This document shows positions 23,428 to 35,000 of a DNA stretch of 64,000 nt, in pieces; the stretch's first letter is position 1; the number at the start of each line of letters is the position of its first letter. A model generated the notes under the pieces. The model saw only the letters and a list, made by a program, of their open reading frames with translations. It was not told where the DNA came from and searched no databases. The translations under genes were made by a program, and so were the position numbers. Source of the DNA: Salisapilia sapeloensis (lineage: Eukaryota > Oomycota > Peronosporomycetes > Peronosporales > Salisapiliaceae). The stretch is from assembly GCA_023334545.1 (NCBI GenBank), contig JAADVB010000040.1, positions 1 through 64,000 on the forward strand. The letters run 5' to 3'.

Positions 23428-23787
23428 CTATTCGTCATCATCGTCGCCACCTTCGAGCGTCGGTGCCTCGCCGATCTCACTGCGAACGTAATTGTACTTG
23501 CCAGTGCCCTTGAACACGTTCTGGTTGCTGCTGCCACCCGCGTTCGGGGGAGTCGGCGCCTTTGCCTCCGGTAGTCCAAGCGTCTCCGTCTTGAAGTTGT
23601 CCGAAAGCGCTGGCCACGCCAACCAGCCCACTGTCAAGGCCGCAGGAGCTGCCCATTGACCTATTAAAGAGTTTGCCAAGTTACTGAATGAACCGCGATA
23701 TTATAGGATCGTAAGGAAGAGCGTACTGTAGCCAGCGAGGGTTTTGCCGAGGTGCACGGCGTTGTTAATAGAGCGTTGCGATGCCAT
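23428..23787 (-). CDS. Small one-TM protein, unknown function (2 exons)
   Basis: Exons 23787-23727 and 23660-23428, with a 66-nt intron (donor GTACGC, acceptor AATAG), give about 97 residues. The N-terminus is short and mildly basic (MASQRSINNAVHLGKTLAGY), followed by a hydrophobic helix (WAAPAALTVGWLAWPAL), a Pro/Gly-rich middle and an acidic tail ending DDDDE. Size and layout resemble accessory subunits of mitochondrial inner-membrane complexes, but I do not recognise the family and the localisation is a guess. Its 3' end converges on the homeodomain gene with a 118-base gap. Confidence 0.6.
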
Positions 23788-24071
23788 CGTCGTAGTCTTC
23801 GGGTTCTGGTGGTTTTATAGCCGCTGGTTGTGTCGTAAGATATTTAGCTTACATACTAATTTATTGTAGACTAAATATACGCTTCTATTGAAGTGGAGAT
23901 CTTGAAGAGAAGGAAGAGGTAGCGATGATAATTTCGATTCGATTGCAAAAGCTCATTCATATCTACATCCTCCGTCCAAGAGCTTGCTCGTATAGTTAAA
24001 AAGGGAAATAGGTAGGTTCTGGTCTCGCTTCACCTGTCGTGTACGAGTAATTCCCATACAACGTACATGGC

Positions 24072-25379
24072 TTACATGACGATGCACCTGGATTCATGCT
24101 TGGATGCAGGCATGGAAGTCGTTAATTGTCGGTCCAGATTCTTCATTGCCGAAGAGACATGGGCTACAAAGTATGGAAGCCAGATACGATCGTAAAGGAA
24201 TCGACTTGTAAAGGTAAACTCGTCTTTCACAGCCTGTGCTTCCTTGTCGCCACCCCATGCACGACAGCGCTCGACGATCCACGGAATGACGATTTTCTTT
24301 GAATGGCATGCACGGAAGATACGAGGCATGACATACCTCTTGAAAGACTCTTGAGTGAACGTATGCGCCAAGGCTTCATTATAAGCCTCTTCTTCGACCG
24401 TGAGAACACTGTTTAGTAAGGTATTTAGCCGACGTATCGCCGACTGGAGCTTGGCAATGTGGTCATCCCATGTAGTCGATGCGTTACGTACAGACTGGAT
24501 GACACTTTTCTCCATGGCAACGACTGTCTCTAGGAGTTCATCAATGGAATCGTAGCATCGTGAGACTTCACGCTTGACAGTATACTTGACCTGCAACAAT
24601 GGCAATAGGACTTTCGTCTTCACATCATGCTGGTAGCGTAGGAGTTCTACAAAATGCAGTTTGAACCAAGTGAAAAACTCGCCAATGTTCCACTCCATCG
24701 GAGCGTCCCTATTCCGTCGTGGGGACAAGAAGCGATCAATGACGTACAACGCATGACGCACTGGCTCATGGATACAGAGTAAGAATTTCTCATTCCAGGC
24801 GCCATTCAGCTTCCCTGCTCGTGGCAAGACAGTCGAAAAGATGGCCTTGTCTCCTCTGTGAGATGGACCGGACACTGGGATGCTGGAGATGCGACCGAGG
24901 CCGTTTGCAGATATCGTATTAACGCGTTCGAGAGCCTTGATAGAAGCAGGGTATGGCATTTTTATCTTACCATTGGGCGAACTGTCTTCTTCTGCAATCG
25001 TATCGTACTCTTGGCCTTCATATGCATGTGTTTTTTGCTTTGGTACGGCGTACGAGACCGCGACGTGGTCACTAGTGACTTTTTCTCCTGGTAGTGGCGC
25101 CCAAATGTTCGGATAAATGTCGCCTTGAAGACCTTCATAGCCCGACTTGTAGTCAATGGAGCTCACAGCGTATGCGATTTGGGAGATGTCAATGTATTGC
25201 CGGGAAATCGGAGCTGATCCGTGCCTCGAATTCGACGATTCAAAGTCCTCGAGCGTCCAGATATTCGAGTAAAAGTCCATGTCTTCCGAGATGTCAAGCG
25301 ATGGCTTTTTTCGTCTTTGGCTGCTAATCGCCCAAGGTTTGCGGTAGACAGTAGGACCTTCGTATACGGCGGCCGTCAT
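24072..25379 (-). CDS. Hemerythrin-like helical protein with C-terminal CaaX box
   Basis: 435 residues from the ATG at 25379; the frame is open a little further upstream without another ATG. The first 200 residues are polar and low in complexity. Residues about 200-410 are strongly helical with His/Glu spacing like hemerythrin/HHE domains: CIHEPVRHALYVIDRF, then FFTWFKLHFVELLRYQHD, and later ALAHTFTQESFKRYVMPRIF. Iron binding is plausible but not provable by eye. The protein ends CIVM, a CaaX box suggesting farnesylation and membrane attachment. The adjacent HERC-type gene is divergent, 685 bases away. Confidence 0.6.
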   Translation of the reverse strand: MTAAVYEGPTVYRKPWAISSQRRKKPSLDISEDMDFYSNIWTLEDFESSNSRHGSAPISRQYIDISQIAYAVSSIDYKSGYEGLQGDIYPNIWAPLPGEKVTSDHVAVSYAVPKQKTHAYEGQEYDTIAEEDSSPNGKIKMPYPASIKALERVNTISANGLGRISSIPVSGPSHRGDKAIFSTVLPRAGKLNGAWNEKFLLCIHEPVRHALYVIDRFLSPRRNRDAPMEWNIGEFFTWFKLHFVELLRYQHDVKTKVLLPLLQVKYTVKREVSRCYDSIDELLETVVAMEKSVIQSVRNASTTWDDHIAKLQSAIRRLNTLLNSVLTVEEEAYNEALAHTFTQESFKRYVMPRIFRACHSKKIVIPWIVERCRAWGGDKEAQAVKDEFTFTSRFLYDRIWLPYFVAHVSSAMKNLDRQLTTSMPASKHESRCIVM

Positions 25380-26064
25380 GGTTGGAAGTAAAGGCGCGTA
25401 AAAGGGTAGCAATGAGACTTGGAGTAGAGAACTGATTACACACACAGGCCTTTGACCAACCACGGTATTGGTGAATAGGAGCTGTAGGAATGGATAGCAA
25501 TGATAACTTCAAACCTACAGATGAAGGGCAAGGCGTAAGTGAGTAGCTCAACTGGATATCTGGGAACTTGGAAAATGTGCTATGATCGACGGGAAGAGCT
25601 TGGTATCACGAATGGAAGCATGCGGGAACCAATGGTCAAATCGCTGACTCGGTACAGTCGATGTCGATTGGGCATACCTGAGATGAAGTCGAGCGAAGCC
25701 ACTTCTATCTTGTAGCCAATTGTAAAATGGTAGAGAAGTAGGTTGTCACGAGGATGGTGAATCATCTCGTAGCGTACCAAAATTTATGCCTGCCATGTTA
25801 CTATACCTTCGAACAGAACTGAGTTGAAGATCAAGATACTCGAAGAGCTATCTTTATCGCTTGTCCGATTCAACACACCGAACCGTTTCATGCCATGGCG
25901 GAAGGTCCGTTCAGGGCCTCTCGAAGTCGTTTTTCGGCATGAAACGACGCCGCCACGTTCCTTCATAATCGCTTTTGGGCTCCAAGGGTCTCACATCTCC
26001 AACGCTACCTTTTGCCGACTAGAAGCAGACAAGACCTTTTACTAGACTCGAATCGTACATTGGC
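25380..26064. other. Divergent promoter region upstream of the giant E3 gene
   Basis: 685 bases between divergent starts (25379 minus and 26065 plus). It has only incidental short open frames and one inverted repeat at 25884-25946. It likely holds promoters and 5' UTRs for both genes. Confidence 0.45.
25884..25946. repeat. 11-bp perfect inverted repeat
   Basis: CGTTTCATGCC at 25884-25894 is exactly mirrored by GGCATGAAACG at 25936-25946, with 41 bases between. It lies 120-180 bases before the ATG of the giant E3 gene. It could be a protein-binding site or a leader hairpin; chance is also possible. Confidence 0.4.
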
Positions 26065-29000
26065 ATGGGGCAATCCGTGTCACATGTCAGCGATATCGAC
26101 GTTGCTACGATCGGACATGGTCATCGACGGCGTGTTTCATTGCCGTACGTAGCTCTATCCGACGGCGTGACGCTAGCAGAGACTGCGCCATTGGCATCCA
26201 GTACAGAAGATGGCAAAGATATGGCGAGCAAGCTACTCGACTTTAATCGGTCACTCAGCTCTCTTCCAGATGCGCGAGATCCAGCAGACAAGGTTTTGAA
26301 ACCGTCCTCGAATGCCGAAGTAGAGTTTAATCGACTAGTAAAGTCCGTCGACTCGGTCGAAGAGCTCTTTCAATATATCTCGGAGCTCGCTTCTGCTCCT
26401 TCTTCGTCGTTGCCAAGTCTATCGAAGCAGTCGACTAAACTTCCGTCCTGTGGATTTGAAGCTCGCATTGCTTGGTATGTCCACAACCTGCAACAGATCT
26501 ACCAGACGACAAAGAAAGAGAAGGCTCGGTATGAGCAACAGCGAGCATCTGCTCGTGCGCTGGCAGCTTCTCAACGGAAGGTGATGCCTGCTCCACTTCC
26601 CTTGCCAACGCAGAGTTGCTTATCAATGGGATGGGAGCTCGTCATCCATCTACTTCGAGCCACTAGAAGTGAAAACCTAGCTCAGTACATGCAAGCTCTC
26701 GACTTGGTCAAGAAGAAGCTTCACTCGATCAAGCCGACTGCCTATGCCGACAGCTCCTACGTAGCTCCAACCGCTAGCTCTGCTTTCAACGACCTGTGTA
26801 ATTGCCTCCGTGATCTAGCAGGTAGTAGTTTGAATGGTAGCGACATGCAGGCGGATGCCAAGACGATCGAGACATTGACTGAAGTGGCGCTCGCGAGAGG
26901 TTCGTTGCCGACTCTGCTCTTTGTTGTCCGATGGTTGATGCAGCATCCTTCCTTAACCAAGATCAGCCTCCATGCTTCTATTGACAAGCTCGCTGCGATC
27001 AAGGAGCAGCCAATGTATGGCAAGTGGGAAGTGTCCGGTGAGCTCTATTGCTGTGGTCAGAACTCGTACGGTGAACTGGGGACAGGAGATGATCTGGAAA
27101 GGCATCAACTGTGCCAGATTTCATTAGCTGGATGGAAAAACATTCGTCAATTGGCTAGCGGAAATGAGCTCTTGACTGTCCTCACGGACAGAGGTGTGCT
27201 TTTAACGTGCGGATTGAACAAGAGCGGACAGTGTGGTCAAGGACACTTTGATGAGAGGGTCATGATGCTGCGTCCAGTGGCTGCCTTGCGCCATGAACAT
27301 ATAAAGTTCATTGCAGCGAGCAACGGATGTGAGCATCTGATTGCTGTGACTGCAACCGGTAAGGCTTACTCGTGGGGTTACAATGACCGTGGGCAGCTCG
27401 GTCATGAAAACGCACTTGGCAAAGCAAGCACACCAAAGCTTATTGAAGCGCTCAAGCACAAGAAAGTTGTCCAGGCTGCTGTGAGCTACCACCATTCTGC
27501 TGTCATCACGGACAAAGGGGCCTTGTACACGTTCGGAATGAACGATTGTGGTCAACTGGGTTTGGATACCACACACCATCAAGCTGTCCCTCACCTGGTG
27601 AAAGCGCTGTCCGATCAGCATGTTGCGACTGTCGCCTGTGGGCTGTACCACACTGTCATTGTAACTACAACAGGTGCGTTGCTGACGTGTGGTAAGAACG
27701 ACTATGGACAATTGGGTCTTGGACACAATCGCCAGGTAAAAGTACCAACGACAGTTACGTTGCAGGATGAATTGGCAAGCTTTATCGCTTGTGGCTACTA
27801 CCACACTGTAGTCGTAACTACCAATGGCAAGGTATACTCCTTTGGTCGGAATGACTACGGTCAGCTTGGCGTGGGTAACAAAGTTCATCAGAGTGTTCCA
27901 ACTCCAGTTGTTTTACCTGGTACAATGCGCATTGTACGTGCAGCATCTGGCTGTTATCACACGGTCTTGCTGTCAGAACAAGGGGAAGTATTCACCTTTG
28001 GTCGGAATAATAAAGGGCAGTTGGGTAACCGCGGAAGTACGGATGCTCTGCTCCCTATCCAGTTGAAGGTACGACCAGAACGTAGCTCTAGACGTTGTTT
28101 GGAGATTTCTGCCGGATTCTACACGACATCGCTACTAGTTGAAAGGAAGAAGGAGAATGACGATAGTGAGTCGACAAGTGTACCAGAGCAAGATTGTCTT
28201 GCGACGTTATGTGGTCGCGTCGAAATTGATCGTTCGGGTGAGATTGATGGACTGAGCAACTTTGGCTCTGTAGCTGCCGTTGGTGTCAATCTATTTGACG
28301 GCGTCTGGTTCTACGAGGTGGAAGTGGTGTCGAGTGGACTCATCCAGATCGGTTGGATCGACGGCCACTTCCAAGGCAGCTCAGACCAAGGCGAAGGTGT
28401 CGGCGATCATGCCCATTCGTGGTCATATGACGGCAATCGTCAGCGCCGATGGAACTGCGGGTCTTCTCAATATGGCGAAAAGTGGCAGGCAGGAGACGTC
28501 ATTGGGTGTTTGCTCGACTTGAGCAAGTGTGAGATGTCCTTCTTCCGAAACGGTATCAGCTTGGGCGTCGCCTTTGACAACATGAAATGCAACAAGGAAG
28601 ATCTTCAGACGGGGCTGATGCCAGGCATTAGTCTTGAGCGTGGAGAGATCATTCGTGTCAACCTCGGGCACTATCCATTCGCTTTCCCACCTCCGCTTCC
28701 AAGCGGCTTTGAACCTATTGTCAGAGCAATGGGGTCGCCTTGTGGCTCGGTCGTGCTTAAGGATATGGTTACGAATGGTGATTGCCCGCCAAAGCTGACT
28801 GGGCATGCCTGTGTTCGCATCGGCACGAAGCTTTTCGTTGTGGGTGGCTGCGTGGTATCTGCCGACGGAAAGCATAGCTCCGAGCCCTGCGCTCGTGTAT
28901 GGGCTTTCGATGAAACGTCAGGTAGTTGGGAAAAGTGGACAGACTTTCCAATGGACATTCGAAACCACCAAGTTGTCGCCATTGGAGAAGACCAGATCTT

Positions 29001-32000
29001 GGTCCTTGGTGGTGAATGCTCCACCGCTGCTTCACGCCACATGGATCTGTACAAGATCGCCGTCCAGCGCCAAGCGGATGGATCATTGCCTGAATGGCAA
29101 CTTGTACAGGCGACTATTGGGGCAGCTTCGTCGCTTCCTCCTGCTCGTTCCGGCCACGTATGTGCTGTAATATCGATGCGCTTGGAGCCTGTGGTATTCA
29201 TGTACGGTGGCCGATCGATCGAGGATGAAGTGCTTGGTGATACGTGGGTACTGTCGATGGAGGATGGAGCGTGGTCCAAGATACCATCGTCTCTATCATT
29301 AGATCCAGGTCCACGAGTTCATTGTTCTTCGGCTGTAATTGGAGAAAGTATCTACGTGTTTGGTGGACAAGACAAAGACGAGAAACTACGTTCTGACTTG
29401 TGGCGTCTGAACATGTTTGACCGCGTGTGGTACATTTGCCATGATGATAACATTACGTCAGATGATAAAGACAACAGGTCTCATCCAGGAGCAAGGATGA
29501 AGTACAGTATATGCGCTGATAGATGTAACCTTTGGATCTTTGGCGGTGTAGTAAAAAGTGGCGCCGTAGCGAAGGACTTGTGGTGCTATTCCGTCGTCTC
29601 AGGGGAATGGTCTGCCATAGAAGTAGAGTGTGAAGAGTTTATAGATGGAGTAAGTAGTGGCTTTATGTTCACAAAACTTGGTGAAGCCTCTGCTCTCTGT
29701 GAAGAGTATAAAGACGATGCATCTCTTTATTTCTACGCTGGTGAGATCTCTACCAACGGTCACAAAATGATGTCGAGTTCGATGCAACTTCTGACACCTT
29801 CCTTCTCCAGTCAGCAAATGACGTCAGACTGTACGAAGCACATGGCCACTCTCGCCAAGCCTAGTCACGTCATGAACGTTGTTAAAGCTCACTGTCATAA
29901 AACACGCTCGATGGAAACTCAAGAGCAAGAAAGTAGGTATGCAGGTACTTGCATTCTTGCTCACCTTTATCGCTTGCTCGGAACGGATATCCCCATGGAT
30001 GAAAATGAGCCGGTTCAACTTTCCTGCTGCAGCTACCAGAGTCTCTGTGTCGATCCTACTAGTGACACCTTCCGAGCTCTGTCGGATCTCGGTCATCACC
30101 TGTACAGTGAACTCTTTAGTGTATCTGGAAACTTGACTGCAAAAGACTCAGACTCGATGCTGTGGTATTCACTCCTGATTGTCATTCGTCTACTGAAATA
30201 CAACTTCTTCGAAGTATCACGATCATACCTTGAGGGTGAAGAAAGTGCTTTCGTCATTCCTGCCAACAAAGACGTTTTGCAGTCGATCCAAGAGCTCCTC
30301 TTCCAAGTGATTGAACGAATATCCGATGTTGCATATGGAAACAATGAGCTTCAATCCTTGAGTGAGGTACTCAAGCAAGAAGCTGCTTCAACAATTTCGT
30401 ACGGGTTTTCTATCATGTTCCCATCATTGTCTGATCGATTGAATATGATGAACGGACTGATGAGCTCACATGAAAAGAGTCCATTAGTGCATGCCAAATC
30501 AAGTGAACTCTTGGTTACGATGCTTATTCCAACACTTGCATCGACTAAAATGCTCTTTTCGTTTATGAACGAATCGACGATGATGACAGCCAACACGCCT
30601 CAAGCGATAGTGACTGGAAATGCTGCAAAAGCATTTCTGACCACGCTGTTTGACGAGTTGAATAAAGAAACGGAAAAGATCGTCCAAAGTTCGTCTGCAA
30701 GGTTAGATGCAGGTACTATCGTCTCTGCGTTAGAAGGAGTATGGAAGACCAACTACTTTAAATGCGTCAACGTGATGATTCGAGCATCGGTGTATTGGTG
30801 TTCATTCGGAACAGAGGAAGCGTGGGGTGTGGTAGAGCACGCTTGCTTTGCTTTGATCGGCCACACTTCGAAGCTTCTTCTCTCCATGGACGTTCAAGAC
30901 CCGGCAAAGTTGCTTCTCGTACCCGTCGTGCTCCATAAGAGCTATTCTGGAAAGCTCTTATCATTCATGCTTCTATCGATTCTGTCTTTGCCATCCGTAC
31001 GCAAAGAGCTGTCGACACGGTTCGATGGATTGTGGAATGAACTACAGGTCTTGAGCGCAGACTTGCACGCCTTGCTCTTGTGCCTTCAGGACCATGAGGC
31101 GACACAGCATAGCTGCTCAGTTATTTCCAATCTGCCCCATACTGCTGATGAAGTCCTCAGTAGCTTGCAATGCTCTGTACAGCTATCGGGTGAAATGACA
31201 AGCTATTTGGCCTTGTCAAATCCATCCGTCGTCACCTATGATGACGTATTGTCTATGCTGTGGACGAAGATATCACGGCAACAATCCTTCAAGGCAAACT
31301 TGCTTAGAGCAAGTGAAGATGCGTGGGATCTGTACCGTGTTTCGCTGCCATCGGAGCTTGTCAAACTACTTGGATGCCAGTCAATCCTGGTCAAGATAAG
31401 GAAGAATGCTTTGACGACGGATGTGGGAAGTGTGGCATACAGTACCTCAAACATTTCCTTTGATCCAAGCAGAATGGTGCTCTCGCAGCATGTCTACGTC
31501 CAGCGCAGCCATGATCGCCATCAAATGGCCGCAGTGGCTTCTGACCATTTTTCCAGTGGGACAGGCGTATCCAGAGCTACGTCTTTAGTACCTCCGTCAC
31601 CTGGTCAGCAACCAAAGGATAGTCTATCATGGCTAAAGGATCTTCAAATGTGCCTGAGTTGGGCTGGTAGTCACTTTGCCTCTTCATTGATTTCAGAAGG
31701 AAAACTAGGTGATGAGTTAGAAGGTCTGGATACACGTTGGCACAGTTCTTTACTGCTAAAAGGTGGGCTGGACAATGTCTCGACGTCTGATTCAGTAAGA
31801 AAGCAGAACCAACGTCTTCTGCAACAGATTCTTGATAACACGGGTCCTGGTAAGAGACTTGTAGATAGCATTCGTCAGGCGCTGGATCCTGGAGCGAATA
31901 CAGCGAACCCTGCATTACGCCTGAAGCTAAAACGTCAAGATAGTGTCGAAGCAGCTTTAGAAAAAAGTGGGGGATATGAAGCTGTTGATCGAGCGGTACG

Positions 32001-35000
32001 AGCAGCATTTGCTGTGCTCTTGAAACACTCAAACGTCAGTTATACGACGATTATTTACAATGAATCGAGAGCTCCGTCGGAACCGATTGTCAGTATATGG
32101 AGGACGGCGTTGCAACTTCGTCGATGGATTGTTCGTGAGCAGCAAAAGAGTGGTGGACGCACCGTTGCTTCTCCCTTGTCTTCTAATGAGAACACGAAAG
32201 AGCGACAGCGAGCACAGTATGAAGCCGTGTGCCAACCGATTGTCGAACGAGCGTTGGTGCTTCTACGTCTAACTCCATCAAGCTGGTCAAGTTCTAACGA
32301 CACACAACCGCTACAGCTTTTACCAGGATGCGAGAAGCAGCCAGCATACGATCAAGCTCAAGTTGACACAGAGCAAGAACAGGTAACGGCTTCTGAACAG
32401 CTTCACACGTTGGAAAAGTTCAAGTCACATCGTAAAATGGAAGAAGAGGATGAATGCGTCCAGACGGAAGTATTCGCTTTTCTCCAGGCAGCTCCAGGGG
32501 CAAAGCTGGAGACGAAGGACGGAGAGGAAGAAGAGAAAATGCCAGAGGATATAGCTACTATCTTTCCTCGAATACTGTTAAGTCAAGTTGCAAGGGGAGA
32601 AAGCCGTTTGAAAGGTTTGCGCATATTGCAAAAGATGGTCGATTACACAAGTTGTGTTCCAACTGCGCGATCGCACATCATATCTGCGTTATCTACTGCT
32701 TTTAAGCGCATAAAGATTACACCAAAAGTAGACGCGAATGGACACATCACGACAGAAGAAGTAGTGGAGAAAGATCATTTCCTGACCGAATTAGAATTCG
32801 CAGGATCGTCCATGTCGAATGCTATTCGAGACGAATATTATGCACTATTGAGTAGCCTTCTAAAGCTCATTGAACAAGACATTGACGTCATTAATGAAGA
32901 AATGGCTTCAGCTCATGCGATAGAAGAAGCTGCGACATCGATTTTACAAGTATTGGAAGCTTGTTGTCTTCCGTATGAAGATGGAGACTGGTCGAGGCTT
33001 TGTGAAATTCATCTACCTCTGATTCTAACAAAGTTGAGCACGTGGAAGTACTGGAAGAAGTTGCTTACAAGTAGTGCTTGGGAAGAGCAGCAGGGCGATC
33101 GCAATCAGAGCGAAGTACTTCCGATTCTTCCAGCAGCAATTCAGTTCAATTATCCCAAAATTATTTCTGGGCGTAACATTACCATCGGCACCGACTTGGA
33201 GACACTTGTCTTCTCCCATTCAGGTGGCAAAGGCTTGCAAGACAGCTATCCTGGAGGCCTTGTTGTCTTCGATCAAGAATTTACTAGAGGACGTTGGTAC
33301 TTTGAGCTCCTCATTCGAAGTCAGGATAGCTATCCCGTGTTTGTCGGAACTGTTCCTAGTACAATAGATCTCAATGGCTACACAGTCGATATGACCGCTG
33401 GTGTCTACCTTTGCGGCCCGAACGTCGCTACTGACATAATCAACGGTGCTACTATTCGTTGTGATGCGGAAGAAGTCATTGGTCTTTTGCTTGATTGCTC
33501 CACGAATACTCTTGAAGTGTATAGGTGTCAAGTACGCGAGAAGGTGCTGAGGCTTCCGCTCCAAGATGATCCGACTGGTAGCTCCCACCCTGCAATTGGT
33601 CTTCGTGACGCTGAAGTGCACTGGAACTTGCGACCAGAAGTACCTGTGAAGCTGTGGAGTCAGACTGAAGATTACCAGGTAAAACCTTCATGGACGAAGG
33701 GCTCCATGAGTGCGATTGGCGTCGATGGCTCGACACTCGGTTGGACATTGTCAAATAAACGGCAGAACATTTCATTAGCAAGTGATTGTAAAACGATAAT
33801 TGCTGGTTGTCTCAGCGGTGACGAAGACTCTTATGAAGTGCTTAGCTGCATTCGAGGCTTTTCGAGCGGCAAGTTGTATATTCAAGTACACATTTTATCT
33901 GCAGGATGGCACGGTCATTGCAACTTGTCCTTTGGATTTGTTAGTGAAAGCTCTCGGAAGACCACTACTACTTTATCAGAAAAGGTTGAGATCGTTTTAA
34001 ATGAATGGGACGAGTCCACTTCGTTAGGTCCAATCGGTATATTGTACGACTTTGATGAGATGGTGATCCATGCCACTGCTCAAAGCAAGAAGCACGCTTG
34101 TAGTTTTTCTAAAACGCAAGCTGGCGAACTAGTATTCCCGACGCTTGAAGCTTGCTGCAACGGAGTCGTATTTACAACAGATTTCCATCCGAAGGCTCAA
34201 ACAGAGCTACCACCATCGGTTATTGTGCCTCGAATCGTGCGTAAGAGTGTTAGTCAGAACGCCAGTTTAAAGAAAGGTAATCTGCTGCACTTCCAAGTAC
34301 ACTCTTGCGATGGAGGCGAATACAATGCGTCGCATTCTGCAAGCAATTGTGTCACAAATGATGCAAATGTCTACAGCTCCATTCGTGATCGGAATGTAAA
34401 TCTCGTGTTAAAGCACAATGTGGACAGCCCCTTCTGTCTTACGTCAGTTGGCATTCGCTCACCAGGTGTCGGATTCTCGAGCCCCGTGAAAAACGCGCTT
34501 GTGTTCGTGACTAGCCTTCCGCCGAATTTGGACGTGTATCAAGACTTTGATGATTTGACGGAAGACGAGTTTGCTGCTCTACCGTTTGGTCCAGCTGATA
34601 TCAACTCGCCACGAGATGAAAGACTTCCAGTCGCTTACTTGTCTGTTGATGGTGCGAGTGGTTGTATCATGAACTTGGCGTATCCTGTCTTAGGACGCTA
34701 TGTACTCGTGAAGCTACTGAGTGCATCAGGCGGTTCGAATATCGACGTCGGTTACATCGAGCTAAATGGTGACTTCGATGCTGACAATGGCCCAGCTTAT
34801 GGAGAAGAGGGTGTGCATAATACCAAGTGCGACGAGTGTCAAGAACCGATTTCAAATGGTGTGCTTTATACGTCTAAATCGGAAGATCTGGAGAAACTGT
34901 GTGCAAGCTGCTACGATGCCAATCGTGGTCATCTTGACATGTCTTATTACGTCCACACGAAACTTTCATCAAGTGAAAGCGATGATCAGGTCTCAGCTGA

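Noticed and set aside
27202-27888. Long minus-strand frames opposite the giant E3 gene
   Set aside because: They mirror the codon structure of the RCC1 repeats and show no domains; shadows of the plus-strand gene.
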